NCBI GenBank assembly: GCA_947495775.1
Contig: CANMAQ010000007.1
Location: forward strand, 62,001 to 126,000
Direction: 5' to 3'
Source of the DNA: Jejuia algarum
GTDB taxonomy: Bacteria > Bacteroidota > Bacteroidia > Flavobacteriales > Flavobacteriaceae
DNA length: 64,000 bases
Shown: positions 33,866 to 42,895 of the stretch, one piece after another
Layout: each line of letters begins with the position of its first letter
How positions within the stretch are numbered: the first letter of the stretch is position 1
Made by a program: the position numbers and the translations under genes
The notes under the pieces: model-generated
What the model was told of the DNA's origin: nothing
What the model saw: only the letters and a program-made list of their open reading frames with translations
Databases searched by the model: none

Positions 33866-35350
33866 GTGTATTATATAGGATATGATTTAGGAAGTTCTTC
33901 AGTTAAGGTATCTATTGTAGATGCGGCTTCAGGAACGAACATAGTGACCTTAAACGAGCCCACAAACGAAATGGAAATTGTAGCACCAGAACAAAATTGG
34001 GCAGAACAAGATCCAAACATGTGGTGGCATTATGTATGTGTAGCGACGAAACGTGCTATAAAAGAAGGGCATATAGAAGCTTCTAAAATTAAAGGCATTG
34101 GTATTTCGTACCAAATGCATGGTTTAGTTGTTGTTGATAAAGCGGGAGCACCTTTGCGAAATTCTATTATTTGGTGTGATAGCCGTGCCGTGGAGATTGG
34201 TAATACAGCGTTTGAAGCTTTAGGTGAAACAAAATGTATGGACCACCTGTTAAATTCTCCAGGGAATTTTACAGCGTCTAAATTAAAATGGGTACGCGAT
34301 CATCAACCAGAGGTTTACGCTAAAATATACAAATACATGTTGCCAGGCGATTTTATCGCATTACAATTATCTGGAGTTTGTAATACGACAAAAAATGGCT
34401 TGTCCGAAGGCATGCTTTGGGATTATAAAACCGATACCGTAGCCGATTGGTTATTGGAGCATTACGGGATTGATACAAATCTTACACCAGATGTTGTCGC
34501 TAACTTTTCAGAACAAAGTTTTGTTAATGCAGCAGGCGCAGAAGCAACAGGATTACCAGAAGGTGTACCTATCACTTACAGAGCAGGAGACCAACCTAAT
34601 AACGCCTTGTCATTAAATGTGTTTAATCACGGAGAGGTTGCTGCTACAGGAGGAACTTCTGGAGTTGTATATGCTGTAACGAATGTGTTGAAATCTAAGG
34701 AATCTTCAAGGATTAACCATTTTGCACATGTAAATTATACCAAAGAAACCACAACTTTAGGGAAATTATTATGTATTAATGGTGCTGGGATTCAATACCG
34801 ATGGTTGAAAGACAATTTGGCATCCGATTCTTATGAGGCCATGAATGCCAAAGCAGAGGTGGTGCCTGTAGGATCTGAAGGCGTTTGTGTGATTCCTTTT
34901 GGCAATGGTGCCGAGCGTATGTTTAACAATAAGATTGTAGGAACGCATTTTTGTAATTTAAATTTAAATACGCATAGTGAAGGCCACTTGTGCCGTGCAG
35001 CTTTAGAAGGTATTGCATTTTCGTTTGTATACGGAATGGATATTTTAAAAGCGGATAATGCAGAGATAAAAGTGATACGAGCGGGGAATGATAATTTATT
35101 CCGATCTGAGATTTTCTCTAATACAGTGGCCACTTTAATTGGTCATGAAATTGAAATTTACAACACCACAGGAGCTGTAGGAGCAGCAAGAGCGGCAGGC
35201 TTAACCGATGGTGATTTTGAAAAATTTGGTGCTAACATTACAGCAAACGACCACGTAATGACTTATAAGCCTTTAGGGAATAAAGCGCCTTATGAAGCAG
35301 CATACCAAAACTGGAAAAAAGAATTAGAAATAGTATTAAAACATAAATAA
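33866..35350 (+). CDS. xylB: Xylulokinase
   Basis: This 494-aa FGGY-family kinase phosphorylates D-xylulose for entry into the pentose phosphate pathway. It opens with the phosphate-1 motif YYIGYDLGSSSVKVSIVDA. The EQNWAEQDPNMWW segment follows, then the sugar-contacting SYQMHGLVVVD block, LPGDFIALQLSG, YRAGDQPNNALSLN and the C-terminal adenosine motif RAGNDNLFRSEIFSN. The start used is GTG at 33866, as the first residue of the fold begins right there. Xylose isomerase follows 11 bp downstream, which confirms the pathway. Confidence 0.93.
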   Translation: MYYIGYDLGSSSVKVSIVDAASGTNIVTLNEPTNEMEIVAPEQNWAEQDPNMWWHYVCVATKRAIKEGHIEASKIKGIGISYQMHGLVVVDKAGAPLRNSIIWCDSRAVEIGNTAFEALGETKCMDHLLNSPGNFTASKLKWVRDHQPEVYAKIYKYMLPGDFIALQLSGVCNTTKNGLSEGMLWDYKTDTVADWLLEHYGIDTNLTPDVVANFSEQSFVNAAGAEATGLPEGVPITYRAGDQPNNALSLNVFNHGEVAATGGTSGVVYAVTNVLKSKESSRINHFAHVNYTKETTTLGKLLCINGAGIQYRWLKDNLASDSYEAMNAKAEVVPVGSEGVCVIPFGNGAERMFNNKIVGTHFCNLNLNTHSEGHLCRAALEGIAFSFVYGMDILKADNAEIKVIRAGNDNLFRSEIFSNTVATLIGHEIEIYNTTGAVGAARAAGLTDGDFEKFGANITANDHVMTYKPLGNKAPYEAAYQNWKKELEIVLKHK

Positions 35351-35361
35351 AACGTAAAACA

Positions 35362-36687
35362 ATGGCATTAATAGGCGATAAAGAATACTTTAAAGGTATT
35401 GGCGAAATTAAATTTGAAGGGAAGGATTCTGATAATCCGTTAGCATTTAAATATTACAACCCAGAACAAGTTGTTGCGGGAAAAACAATGCGTGAGCATT
35501 TCAAGTTTTCGGTAGCATATTGGCATACCTTCTGTGGGCAAGGTGCAGATCCATTTGGGCCAGGCACACAGAGTTTTGAATGGGATAAACCTTCTGATGC
35601 TATCGCTGCTGCAAAAGCAAAGGCAGATGCTGCTTTTGAGTTTATTACAAAAATGGGATTTGATTACTACTGTTTTCACGATTACGATTTAGTGCAAGAA
35701 GGCGCTACATTTGGAGAGTCTGAAAGTAGATTAGCAGCCGTTACAGATTATTTAAAAGAAAAACAAGCTGCTTCTGGTGCCAAGTTACTTTGGGGTACTG
35801 CGAACTGTTTTTCTAATCCACGTTACATGAACGGAGCCTCTACAAATCCAGATTTCGATGTTGTAGCACGTGCAGGTGGACAAGTGAAATTAGCGTTAGA
35901 TGCTACGATTAAATTAGGTGGTGAAAACTACGTATTCTGGGGCGGACGTGAAGGTTACATGTCGTTGTTAAATACAGATATGGGACGTGAGTTAGACCAC
36001 ATGGGGCAGTTTTTAGCTATGGCTAGAGATTATGCACGTGCACAAGGGTTTAAAGGAAACTTCTTTATAGAGCCTAAGCCTATGGAGCCTTCTAAGCACC
36101 AGTACGATTTCGATTCTGCAACGGCTATAGGTTTCCTTAAGGAGTACGGTTTAGACAAAGATTTTAAAATCAATATAGAAGTAAATCACGCGACATTAGC
36201 ACAGCATACATTCCAACATGAAATAGAAGTGGCTGCAAAGGCAGGTATGTTAGGAAGTTTAGACGCGAACCGTGGAGATTACCAAAATGGATGGGATACA
36301 GACCAGTTTCCTAATAACATTCAAGAAACTACTGAAGCCATGTTAGTATTCCTAAAAGCAGGCGGCTTACAAGGAGGTGGTGTTAATTTTGATGCTAAAA
36401 TTAGAAGAAACTCTACCGATTTAGAAGACGTGTTTTTAGCACACATTGGTGGTGCAGATACGTTTGCAAGAGCATTATTGGTAGCCGATAAAATTATTTC
36501 GTCTTCACCTTACGACAAGTTAAGAAAAGAGCGTTATGCGTCTTTCGATTCTGGAAACGGAAAAGCTTTCGAAGATGGGAAATTGAACTTAAGTGATTTG
36601 TATCAAATTGCTCAAGACAATGGCGAATTAGAATTGAAGAGTGGTAAACAAGAATTGTTTGAAAACATCATCAATCAATACATCTAA
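35362..36687 (+). CDS. xylA: Xylose isomerase
   Basis: This 441-aa class II xylose isomerase interconverts D-xylose and D-xylulose. Diagnostic stretches are KYYNPEQVVAGKTMREHFKF, the catalytic His block YWHTFCGQGADPFG, and FCFHDYD-type YYCFHDYDLVQEGATF. The VFWGGREGYMSLLNTDMGREL block, the metal ligands in FIEPKPMEPSKHQYDFD, and EVNHATLAQHTFQHE complete the set. The length is normal for the family. The gene ends in front of a strong terminator, so the symporter downstream needs its own promoter or readthrough. Confidence 0.96.
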   Translation: MALIGDKEYFKGIGEIKFEGKDSDNPLAFKYYNPEQVVAGKTMREHFKFSVAYWHTFCGQGADPFGPGTQSFEWDKPSDAIAAAKAKADAAFEFITKMGFDYYCFHDYDLVQEGATFGESESRLAAVTDYLKEKQAASGAKLLWGTANCFSNPRYMNGASTNPDFDVVARAGGQVKLALDATIKLGGENYVFWGGREGYMSLLNTDMGRELDHMGQFLAMARDYARAQGFKGNFFIEPKPMEPSKHQYDFDSATAIGFLKEYGLDKDFKINIEVNHATLAQHTFQHEIEVAAKAGMLGSLDANRGDYQNGWDTDQFPNNIQETTEAMLVFLKAGGLQGGGVNFDAKIRRNSTDLEDVFLAHIGGADTFARALLVADKIISSSPYDKLRKERYASFDSGNGKAFEDGKLNLSDLYQIAQDNGELELKSGKQELFENIINQYI

Positions 36688-36751
36688 ACCACCTATAGAA
36701 CGCCGCAAAATGTGCTAAGCACGTTTTAGAGTGTTAAAGTTTATTATAAAT

Positions 36752-36795
36752 AAAGCGAATCCTACAACAAAGGTTGTAAGATTCGCTTTGTTTTG
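36752..36795 (+). terminator. Rho-independent terminator after xylA
   Basis: AAAGCGAATCCTACAAC (36752-36768) pairs with GTTGTAAGATTCGCTTT (36773-36789) around a four-base loop. One mismatch interrupts the 17-bp stem, and GTTTTG follows. It is a clear intrinsic terminator. Confidence 0.85.
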
Positions 36796-36855
36796 CTTAA
36801 AAGTGAATTCTATCTCTTATATTAGCGGTCAACTAAAAATTAATATAGATAAATT

Positions 36856-38430
36856 ATGGGTATAATTTCCTTTATAGGGTTTACATTGCTGGTAGCTGTA
36901 ATAGCTTATTTGGCAACTAGAAATACAGATGAGAACACCTCCGACGGTTATTTTTTAGGAGGTAGAAGTTTAACGGCTACTGTAATTGCAGGGTCTCTAT
37001 TACTAACAAATCTGTCTACAGAACAAATCGTAGGACTAAACGGTGATGCTTACAAAGATGGTATCTTAGTGATGGCTTGGGAGACTTTAGCCGCCATTGC
37101 CATAGTAATTACTGCTGTGTTTTTATTACCGCGTTATTTAAAAGGAGGTATCTCTACGATTCCAACATTCTTAGAGCGTCGTTTTGATAGTACAACGAAA
37201 GCAATGACTTCTGGATTGTTTCTTACAGGATACGCTGTTGTATTGTTGCCTATGGTATTATTTACAGGGTCTAAAGCGATAAGTGGTATGTTTGATATTC
37301 CGCAGCTTTTAGGCGTAAGCGAATGGGGTGCCATATGGATTTGTGTATGGGGTATTGGTATTATAGGTTCTATTTATGCCATTTTTGGAGGTCTTAAAGC
37401 TGTAGCAGTTTCAGATACCATTAATGCTGTAGGGTTACTTATTGGAGGGCTTTTAATCCCTGTTTTTGGATTGATAGCTATAAGTGAAGATGGTAGCCTT
37501 TTAGGAGGGTTAACCAAACTAGCAACAGAGCATCCCGAAAAGATGAATGCTGTAGGTAGCGCAGACTCTTCAATTCCATTTGAAACCATATTTACAGGAA
37601 TGATGTTGGTACAATTGTTTTACTGGGGGAGTAACCAGCAAATCATACAACGTGCTTTAGGAGCTAAAAACCTAGCTGAAGGACAAAAAGGATTAACGAT
37701 TGCAGCTTTTATTAAAATATTAGGGCCTATTATTGTGGTATTGCCAGGGATTATTGCGTTTCATAAATATGGAGAAGGCATGCATACCAGTGATGTGTAT
37801 CCAACATTGGTAGCAGATGTATTGCCTGAGGTTTGGATTGGCTTTTTTGCTGCCGTATTATTCGGTGCGATTTTAAGTTCATTTAATTCTGCACTTAATA
37901 GCTGTGTGACCTTATATGGTGTTGATATTTACAAACAATTTATAGATAAGCAGGCTACAGATGAAGTTGTTGTGAAAAACGGAAAGCGTTTTGGTGTTAT
38001 TTTAGCATTTTTCGCAATGATTATAGCACCATTTTTAGTGTATGCAGACAGTATTTTTGGATACTTACAAACGGTAAATGGGGCGTATAGTGTGCCTATA
38101 TTAACCGTTTTAGTAATTGGTTTCTTAACTAAGAGAGTACCTGCACTTGCAGCCAAAGCGGGTGTGATATTCGCATTTACAATTTATGTACTATACATTA
38201 TCTTATCTGATGGTTTTGGCATTGTAACCTTACACATGTTACATATGCAAGCTATTACTTGCGTGTTAACTATAATTTTAATGTTAGTTATTGGTAAGTT
38301 AAAACCTCGAGCAACTGATTATGAGCAAACCTACACAGAGCAGGTAGACGTAACCCCTTGGAAATTTGTAAAACCAGTTGGCTTAGTCATTTGTTTAATT
38401 GTCATATCTACATACTTTATCTTTAACTAG
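36856..38430 (+). CDS. Sodium/solute symporter (SSS family), probable xylose transporter
   Basis: This 524-aa inner-membrane protein has about fourteen helices. The sodium/solute symporter hallmarks are SDGYFLGGRSLTATVIAGSLLLTNLSTEQIVG at the start and YAIFGGLKAVAVSDTIN near residue 185. FYWGSNQQIIQRALGAKNLAEGQKG is close to 255 and ILSSFNSALNSCVTLYGVDIY to 343. The last are the SGLT-type sugar and sodium site regions. Its place behind xylB-xylA points to xylose uptake; other pentoses or glucose cannot be excluded. It ends with its own terminator. Confidence 0.88.
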   Translation: MGIISFIGFTLLVAVIAYLATRNTDENTSDGYFLGGRSLTATVIAGSLLLTNLSTEQIVGLNGDAYKDGILVMAWETLAAIAIVITAVFLLPRYLKGGISTIPTFLERRFDSTTKAMTSGLFLTGYAVVLLPMVLFTGSKAISGMFDIPQLLGVSEWGAIWICVWGIGIIGSIYAIFGGLKAVAVSDTINAVGLLIGGLLIPVFGLIAISEDGSLLGGLTKLATEHPEKMNAVGSADSSIPFETIFTGMMLVQLFYWGSNQQIIQRALGAKNLAEGQKGLTIAAFIKILGPIIVVLPGIIAFHKYGEGMHTSDVYPTLVADVLPEVWIGFFAAVLFGAILSSFNSALNSCVTLYGVDIYKQFIDKQATDEVVVKNGKRFGVILAFFAMIIAPFLVYADSIFGYLQTVNGAYSVPILTVLVIGFLTKRVPALAAKAGVIFAFTIYVLYIILSDGFGIVTLHMLHMQAITCVLTIILMLVIGKLKPRATDYEQTYTEQVDVTPWKFVKPVGLVICLIVISTYFIFN

Positions 38431-38473
38431 TAAAGCATACACGCACTCTAGCTGCGTGATCGTACTTTATTTT

Positions 38474-38507
38474 AAAACCCGATGCCTTAAATGGTATTGG
38501 GTTTTTT
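38474..38507 (+). terminator. Rho-independent terminator after the symporter gene
   Basis: AAAACCCGATGCC (38474-38486) pairs, with two G-U pairs, with GGTATTGGGTTTT, and is followed by further T. It closes the xylose block. The remaining 225 bases up to 38733 show no gene and no clear consensus promoter. Confidence 0.8.
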
Positions 38508-38732
38508 AGTTTTAAGAACCCGGCAGTATTTATGGGATCTAGAAAGTGTTATCACAACGTGGCATGTGTCATGTAGGGTTGCGTCTTTTTAAGCCTATAA
38601 AAAGCATGTGGAGTCACAGTATTTCTTACGTGTTTACTAACGAAAAGCATTCGAAATACGTACTGCATTTCTTTGTGTTGGTGTTTTAAAATTCATATTT
38701 TTAAAATCTAAGAAATTCTAATCTAAAAATAG

Positions 38733-39458
38733 ATGATAAAGGCCATACTACATGTAGAAGATTTAAGTGTTAACGTACTTGGCTACGAATTTGAGTTTAA
38801 AAAAACAACCGACGCCCAGTGGCAGCCTTATCCAGGCACTCGCTTTGAAGGGCTTATTGTTAAAATAGAAGGCTCTCAAAATAATATGTGGTGGGAACAT
38901 GCTATAGCAGACCATAGGCCGCTCTCTAAAATGACCTTAGAAGTGCAACCTGCTGTACTAGGCCAGCATAAAACCACTTATCACCATTTTTACGATTGTC
39001 ATATCTCCAGTTTTAAGTCGCGTTTTTCTTCTGAAAGCACAGCCCCTTTTTATGAACTGTTTTTAATTACCTGCCAAGGTTTTGAATCTTCTACTTCGGT
39101 CGCGGTTTACCAAACCAAAATGCGCAAAACTTTTGATCGTAATGTAACGCCTGTGGTGCGGGAGACTGCGCCAACAAAGCGTGAAACAGAAGATAATGAA
39201 CCTCGTTTAATCAATCAATATATAACAGATCAAAATGATGTCGAATTAGATAATTATAATCGAGGTGATAAGATTTTTTATGTTCTGGAAAGCGAAAATA
39301 TGATTGGTGAAATTATGGATATTGAACTGCATAACAAGGAAATGGATTTTTTATATCGGGGTGAACGCTTAAAAGGAGACACTATTAAGAATTACATTAT
39401 CAGATCTGATCTAGAGAAGATCCCTTTGGAAGTCATCCCTGAAAACTACGAAGATTAA
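38733..39458 (+). CDS. TssD/Hcp-like type VI secretion tube protein with C-terminal extension
   Basis: Residues 1-130 read as a Bacteroidota TssD (Hcp): a short N-terminal strand, GYEFEFKKTTDAQWQPYPGTRFEGLIVKIEGSQ, HRPLSKMTLEV and the strand FYDCHISSFKSRFSSES ending FYELFLITCQGFE. In ordinary TssD proteins of about 130 residues this forms the hexameric ring. Residues 140-241 are a charged extension with no domain that I recognise, which makes this an 'evolved Hcp' that could carry or dock an effector. It stands alone, with no other T6SS structural genes in the window, and precedes the toxin gene by 16 bp. The TssD assignment is by pattern, not by search. Confidence 0.7.
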   Translation: MIKAILHVEDLSVNVLGYEFEFKKTTDAQWQPYPGTRFEGLIVKIEGSQNNMWWEHAIADHRPLSKMTLEVQPAVLGQHKTTYHHFYDCHISSFKSRFSSESTAPFYELFLITCQGFESSTSVAVYQTKMRKTFDRNVTPVVRETAPTKRETEDNEPRLINQYITDQNDVELDNYNRGDKIFYVLESENMIGEIMDIELHNKEMDFLYRGERLKGDTIKNYIIRSDLEKIPLEVIPENYED

Positions 39459-39474
39459 AACCTAATTATTATTT

Positions 39475-40623
39475 ATGTCAAAAAACACATTTAAAGTCGT
39501 CTATAAAGGGCGCGTATTGGGTGAAACATCTATTAATTTGCAATTACCAGACAAAGAACTTGTAGAGGATCAAAAAGGTACAAGTTCAGTCGTTGTAAGT
39601 GAAGACGGTTCAGTTTTAATGCAAGTCAAACACAAACTTATGAGTGTTGGCGAATCCATTGCTCAAATTAAATATTCAACCTCTGCTAAGGCTACAGATT
39701 ATGGCACTGTAAAAGTTGTTCAATTAAAACAACAAATATCCTCTAGAGGTGAAGATATTTATTATTTTTCCAATGACACAGCGGTTTTTGAAGGTACATT
39801 AGAAGAGGCGAAAGCAGCATTCCCTGACGTTGATTTTTCAGATGTAAAATCACGGGATATTGTTGATAGGAGTAATCCCGAATTTAAAAACCTCGGACGT
39901 GTCTCAAAGCCTGTAGAATGGGTGAATCAGAATTATTATGATGCAGATGAACATGGAGGAAAACCTACTAATTGGGATGATTGGGCAGACAAAACGCAAT
40001 TAGCCTTAGATGCAGTAGGCTTAATTCCAGGTGTTGGAGAATTTGCAGATTTAGCCAATGGGGTAATTTCTCTAGCACGTGGTAACTATGTAGAAGCGGG
40101 TTTAAATTTTTTATCAATGATACCGCTTGCAGGTACAGCAGCAACAGTTTTAAAAAATGCGCGTAAAGCTAAAAAAGCTGCGAAACAAAGTAAAGAAACA
40201 ACAACTGGTGTTTATGATTTAATAATAAAAAGAAAAGATGATATAAAAAATTACATAGGAAAATCCAAAGATTTTTTTACACGTCTTAAACAGCACTTTA
40301 ATCTAAAAAAGGGTACATTTAAGGACGATCTTCTCGATAGTAAGTCTCTTTTTCATAAAATGAAGGGGGCAAGTGATTACGAGATGGAAATGGTAGAAAA
40401 TTGGTTGATTTTAAAGAAGTATGGAGCTAACTGGAAAGGTTTACAAAAGAATAGTGATCTAAAAAAACTTCTCAATAAGAGAAACCCAGTAGGAGGCAGG
40501 CATAATTTGAAAACTCCAGAAGGTATTAATGAGTTTATGAAAAAAGCAGAGAAAATAATTGATAGATTTGAAAAAGATGGATTGCGAGAATCTCTAGAGA
40601 AATCTGTAAAAAATAAAATTTGA
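39475..40623 (+). CDS. Polymorphic toxin with pretoxin helices and GIY-YIG-like nuclease end
   Basis: This 382-aa protein is probably exported by type VI secretion. Residues 1-140 are a beta-rich N-terminal part of unknown family, perhaps the docking module. Residues 170-225 contain LALDAVGLIPGVGEFADLANG and an alanine/glycine-rich helical stretch, the PT-TG-like segment that often precedes toxin domains. Residues 244-345 look like a GIY-YIG nuclease: GVY (245-247), YIG (260-262), Arg270 and His274 in SKDFFTRLKQH, Glu305/Glu308, and an Asn in NKRNPVGG (334/337). It would therefore cut nucleic acids in a target cell. The following gene encodes a leucine-rich-repeat protein, its likely immunity partner. 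Everything from codon 323 on is duplicated downstream (41825-42007). Confidence 0.7.
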   Translation: MSKNTFKVVYKGRVLGETSINLQLPDKELVEDQKGTSSVVVSEDGSVLMQVKHKLMSVGESIAQIKYSTSAKATDYGTVKVVQLKQQISSRGEDIYYFSNDTAVFEGTLEEAKAAFPDVDFSDVKSRDIVDRSNPEFKNLGRVSKPVEWVNQNYYDADEHGGKPTNWDDWADKTQLALDAVGLIPGVGEFADLANGVISLARGNYVEAGLNFLSMIPLAGTAATVLKNARKAKKAAKQSKETTTGVYDLIIKRKDDIKNYIGKSKDFFTRLKQHFNLKKGTFKDDLLDSKSLFHKMKGASDYEMEMVENWLILKKYGANWKGLQKNSDLKKLLNKRNPVGGRHNLKTPEGINEFMKKAEKIIDRFEKDGLRESLEKSVKNKI

Positions 40624-40639
40624 AAGCATTAGTAATACT

Positions 40640-41557
40640 ATGGAAATTATAACAAAAAAGAATGATGTAACTATCATAAAAATATATCCAGAAGATTCTA
40701 TTGAAGATATAAAAAAAACTGGATTAACGTATAATTCTAAAAATACAATCCTTAAACTTGATAACTCTTATTCTAATGAGAAAGGTTATCAAATTTTTGT
40801 TTCAAAAAAGCTATTAATCGAAATCACAAAGGCTTTTAGTAATATAGAAGATATTAGTTTTTACTCTTCTATAGAGGGTGAACAAGATTTTATATATGAG
40901 TTGAAAAAATTAAAGACTTTACAAATTCATTTTTGGGCGGATAAAAAAGTAAAAGTAGATTTTTCAAAAATCCCTCAACTTACCTTTTTTAGTTGTAATT
41001 GGTATCCAAAATTTATTTCAAATTTTGATACACAAAAAAATATAAAAACACTCTCTCTATCTGATTATAAATCGAAAAATTTAAAGCCGTTAAAACATCT
41101 AACCGAGCTAAGGTATTTGAGAATTCATAGTGGAAGCTTAAGAAATATAGAAGGCATTGAACATTTCAAAAAACTAGAGCGATTGGAATTAATCTATTTA
41201 AGAAACCTAGAAGATATATCCCGTCTTTATAATTTAGAAAATGTAGAGTATATAGAATTTGACAGCCTATATAAACTAAGTGACTTTAGTCCATTAGGCT
41301 ATCTTTCTAATTTAAATCATCTAAGAATAGAGGATAGTAAAAAACTTGAGTCAATTCAGTTTGTCAAAAAGCTTAAAAAACTTGAATACCTTAATTTAAA
41401 TGGCACAACAATTATTAATGATTATGATACCACGCCAGCGGAACATGTGACCGTATTTTGGGGAAGTAGATATAGCGATAAATACAACAAACACTATCCA
41501 GAAAAGGAATTACATTGGGTTGATGGAAAATGGAAAAAAATCGCTCACTTGGATTAA
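40640..41557 (+). CDS. Leucine-rich-repeat protein, probable immunity protein 1
   Basis: This 305-aa cytosolic protein has no signal peptide. Residues 75-260 hold about eight irregular leucine-rich repeats of ~22 residues (LKTLQIHFW, IKTLSLSDY, LRYLRIHSG, LERLELIYL, VEYIEFDSL, LNHLRIEDS, LEYLNLNGT). The C-terminal cap is HYPEKELHWVDGKWKKIAHLD. Its start is 16 bp after the nuclease toxin gene, the usual place of an immunity gene. LRR proteins with this short-repeat style often serve as immunity proteins in Bacteroidota toxin arrays. The last 101 residues are nearly identical to those of the protein at 42017, whereas the first 200 are not. Confidence 0.65.
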   Translation: MEIITKKNDVTIIKIYPEDSIEDIKKTGLTYNSKNTILKLDNSYSNEKGYQIFVSKKLLIEITKAFSNIEDISFYSSIEGEQDFIYELKKLKTLQIHFWADKKVKVDFSKIPQLTFFSCNWYPKFISNFDTQKNIKTLSLSDYKSKNLKPLKHLTELRYLRIHSGSLRNIEGIEHFKKLERLELIYLRNLEDISRLYNLENVEYIEFDSLYKLSDFSPLGYLSNLNHLRIEDSKKLESIQFVKKLKKLEYLNLNGTTIINDYDTTPAEHVTVFWGSRYSDKYNKHYPEKELHWVDGKWKKIAHLD

Positions 41558-41824
41558 CCTTCCCCAAGGAAAGGTGGCAAGCCTTACTATTAAAGCAACT
41601 TTGATAAATGGCACAAGTAAAAACACCGATTTTTTAACTATTGTTAAGAATCCTAATTTTGAAATACCCCATGATAAAACCTTAGATGCAGGGAGCAATT
41701 CTGCCATTAAATTAGAAAAGATTAAAAATAAAGGTTGGGATATAGATATTAAGGCATTAAACACCTTTGTCCAAACGGAATATATTGTTATACAGGATTA
41801 TAAAGGTGATGAGGTTGGCAAAAT
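41253..41824 (+). repeat. 572-bp direct repeat, copy 1
   Basis: This segment recurs at 42591-43162 with about seven mismatches in 572 bp. It covers the 3' third of LRR gene 1 and the effector fragment that follows. Homology to the second copy ends exactly at 41824, where the orphan toxin tail begins. Confidence 0.9.
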
Positions 41825-41828
41825 TTAG
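41520..41828 (+). pseudogene. Truncated copy of an effector fragment
   Basis: This open frame of 102 residues (SLTWINLPQGKVASLTIKATL ... QTEYIVIQDYKGDEVGKI) overlaps the end of LRR gene 1 in another frame. It is the same protein segment as at 42858 but is cut off by the junction at 41824, after which the sequence is toxin tail and the frame stops at TAG. It has no plausible start of its own, since the first residues lie inside the LRR gene. I read it as a by-product of the tandem duplication and do not think it is expressed as a functional protein. Confidence 0.65.
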
Positions 41829-42007
41829 TAAAGAGTGGAGATTTGAAAAAACTCTTAAACAAAAGAAACCCAGTAGGAGGTAGACTTGATTTAAAATCTA
41901 GAAAGGGAATAAAAGAATTTATGGAAAAAGCTGAAAAAATAATTGATAGGTTTGAAAAAGATGGGTTGCGAGAGTCTTTAGAGCAATCCTTAAAAGTGAT
42001 GGATTAA
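41825..42007 (+). pseudogene. Orphan C-terminal tail of a GIY-YIG-like toxin
   Basis: The frame from 41825 reads LVKSGDLKKLLNKRNPVGG, then a helix-rich end with EKAEKIIDRFEKDGLRESLE, and stops at 42005-42007. It parallels codons 323-382 of the toxin at 39475 (LQKNSDLKKLLNKRNPVGG ...), with roughly two thirds identity. It has no start codon and only the last 60 codons, including the Asn-containing NKRNP motif. It is therefore a displaced toxin end kept in front of a second immunity gene, as in CdiA- and Rhs-type orphan modules. Confidence 0.75.
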
Positions 42008-42016
42008 TATTTTGAT

Positions 42017-42895
42017 ATGAGATTAGTACAGTTAACTGACACGATAAGAATGGTAATCGAGCCGACGACCAATTTGAAAGAAGCGTATCAAACCTATGAT
42101 CCTAAAAAACATTTTTTAAATTTGGAAGGAGAGTTTGATGATGAAAAATTTTTAAAGGACTTTGGGACGGTTTTTAATGCTATAGAGCAATTGGCTCTAA
42201 GTAATTACGGCACTTCGTCAAACGATTTTGTTTACACATTACCGAATTTGAAAACGTTTTCTATTGGATTTTACACAGATGTAGAGCAAGTTATTGATTT
42301 TGAAAGAGTAAACTCATTAGAAACATTATCAATGTCTTGGCTACCTAAAAGATTTAAAAACCTAACGACGCAAACAGAAATAAAAAAACTTCATTTAACG
42401 CAGTATAAACTAAAAAATTTAAAAGCTTTAAATCATTTTAAAAATGTTAAAAATTTTTCAATTCTTGGAGGAAGTTTGAAAAATTTAGAGGGTATAGAAA
42501 CATTTAACAACCTTGAGACTCTTAATCTTATAGATGTGCGAAGCCTAATCGATATATCTGATTTAAAATTTTTGAATAAGATCAATCATATAGAATTTGA
42601 TAGCTTATATAAACTAAGTGACTTTAGTCCATTAGGTCATCTTTCTAATTTAAATCATCTAAGAATAGAGGATAGTAAAAAACTTGAGTCAATTCAGTTT
42701 GTCAAAAAGCTTAAAAAACTTGAATACCTTAATTTAAATGGCACAACAATTATTAATGATTATGATACCACGCCAGCGGAACATGTGACCGTATTTTGGG
42801 GAAGTAGATATAGCGACAAATACAACAAACACTATCCAGAAAAGGAATTACATTGGGTTGATGGAAAATGGAAAAAAATCGCTCACTTGGATTAA
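42017..42895 (+). CDS. Leucine-rich-repeat protein, probable immunity protein 2 (chimeric)
   Basis: This 292-aa LRR protein is related to the one at 40640. Residues 1-190 differ strongly from it (MRLVQLTDTIRMVIEPTTNL versus MEIITKKNDVTIIKIYPEDS; perhaps one third identical). From the EFDSLYKLSDFSPLG block to the end the two are all but identical at protein and DNA level. It lies 9 bp after the orphan toxin tail, as an immunity gene would. A gene-conversion or unequal-exchange event seems to have pasted the same 3' end on both. The variable half would then set the toxin specificity. Confidence 0.65.
   Translation: MRLVQLTDTIRMVIEPTTNLKEAYQTYDPKKHFLNLEGEFDDEKFLKDFGTVFNAIEQLALSNYGTSSNDFVYTLPNLKTFSIGFYTDVEQVIDFERVNSLETLSMSWLPKRFKNLTTQTEIKKLHLTQYKLKNLKALNHFKNVKNFSILGGSLKNLEGIETFNNLETLNLIDVRSLIDISDLKFLNKINHIEFDSLYKLSDFSPLGHLSNLNHLRIEDSKKLESIQFVKKLKKLEYLNLNGTTIINDYDTTPAEHVTVFWGSRYSDKYNKHYPEKELHWVDGKWKKIAHLD

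Noticed and set aside
38508..38732. Small RNA or tRNA gene in the gap before the TssD-like gene
   Set aside because: No cloverleaf, promoter pair or terminator-bounded transcript could be made out. The gap holds nothing I can support.
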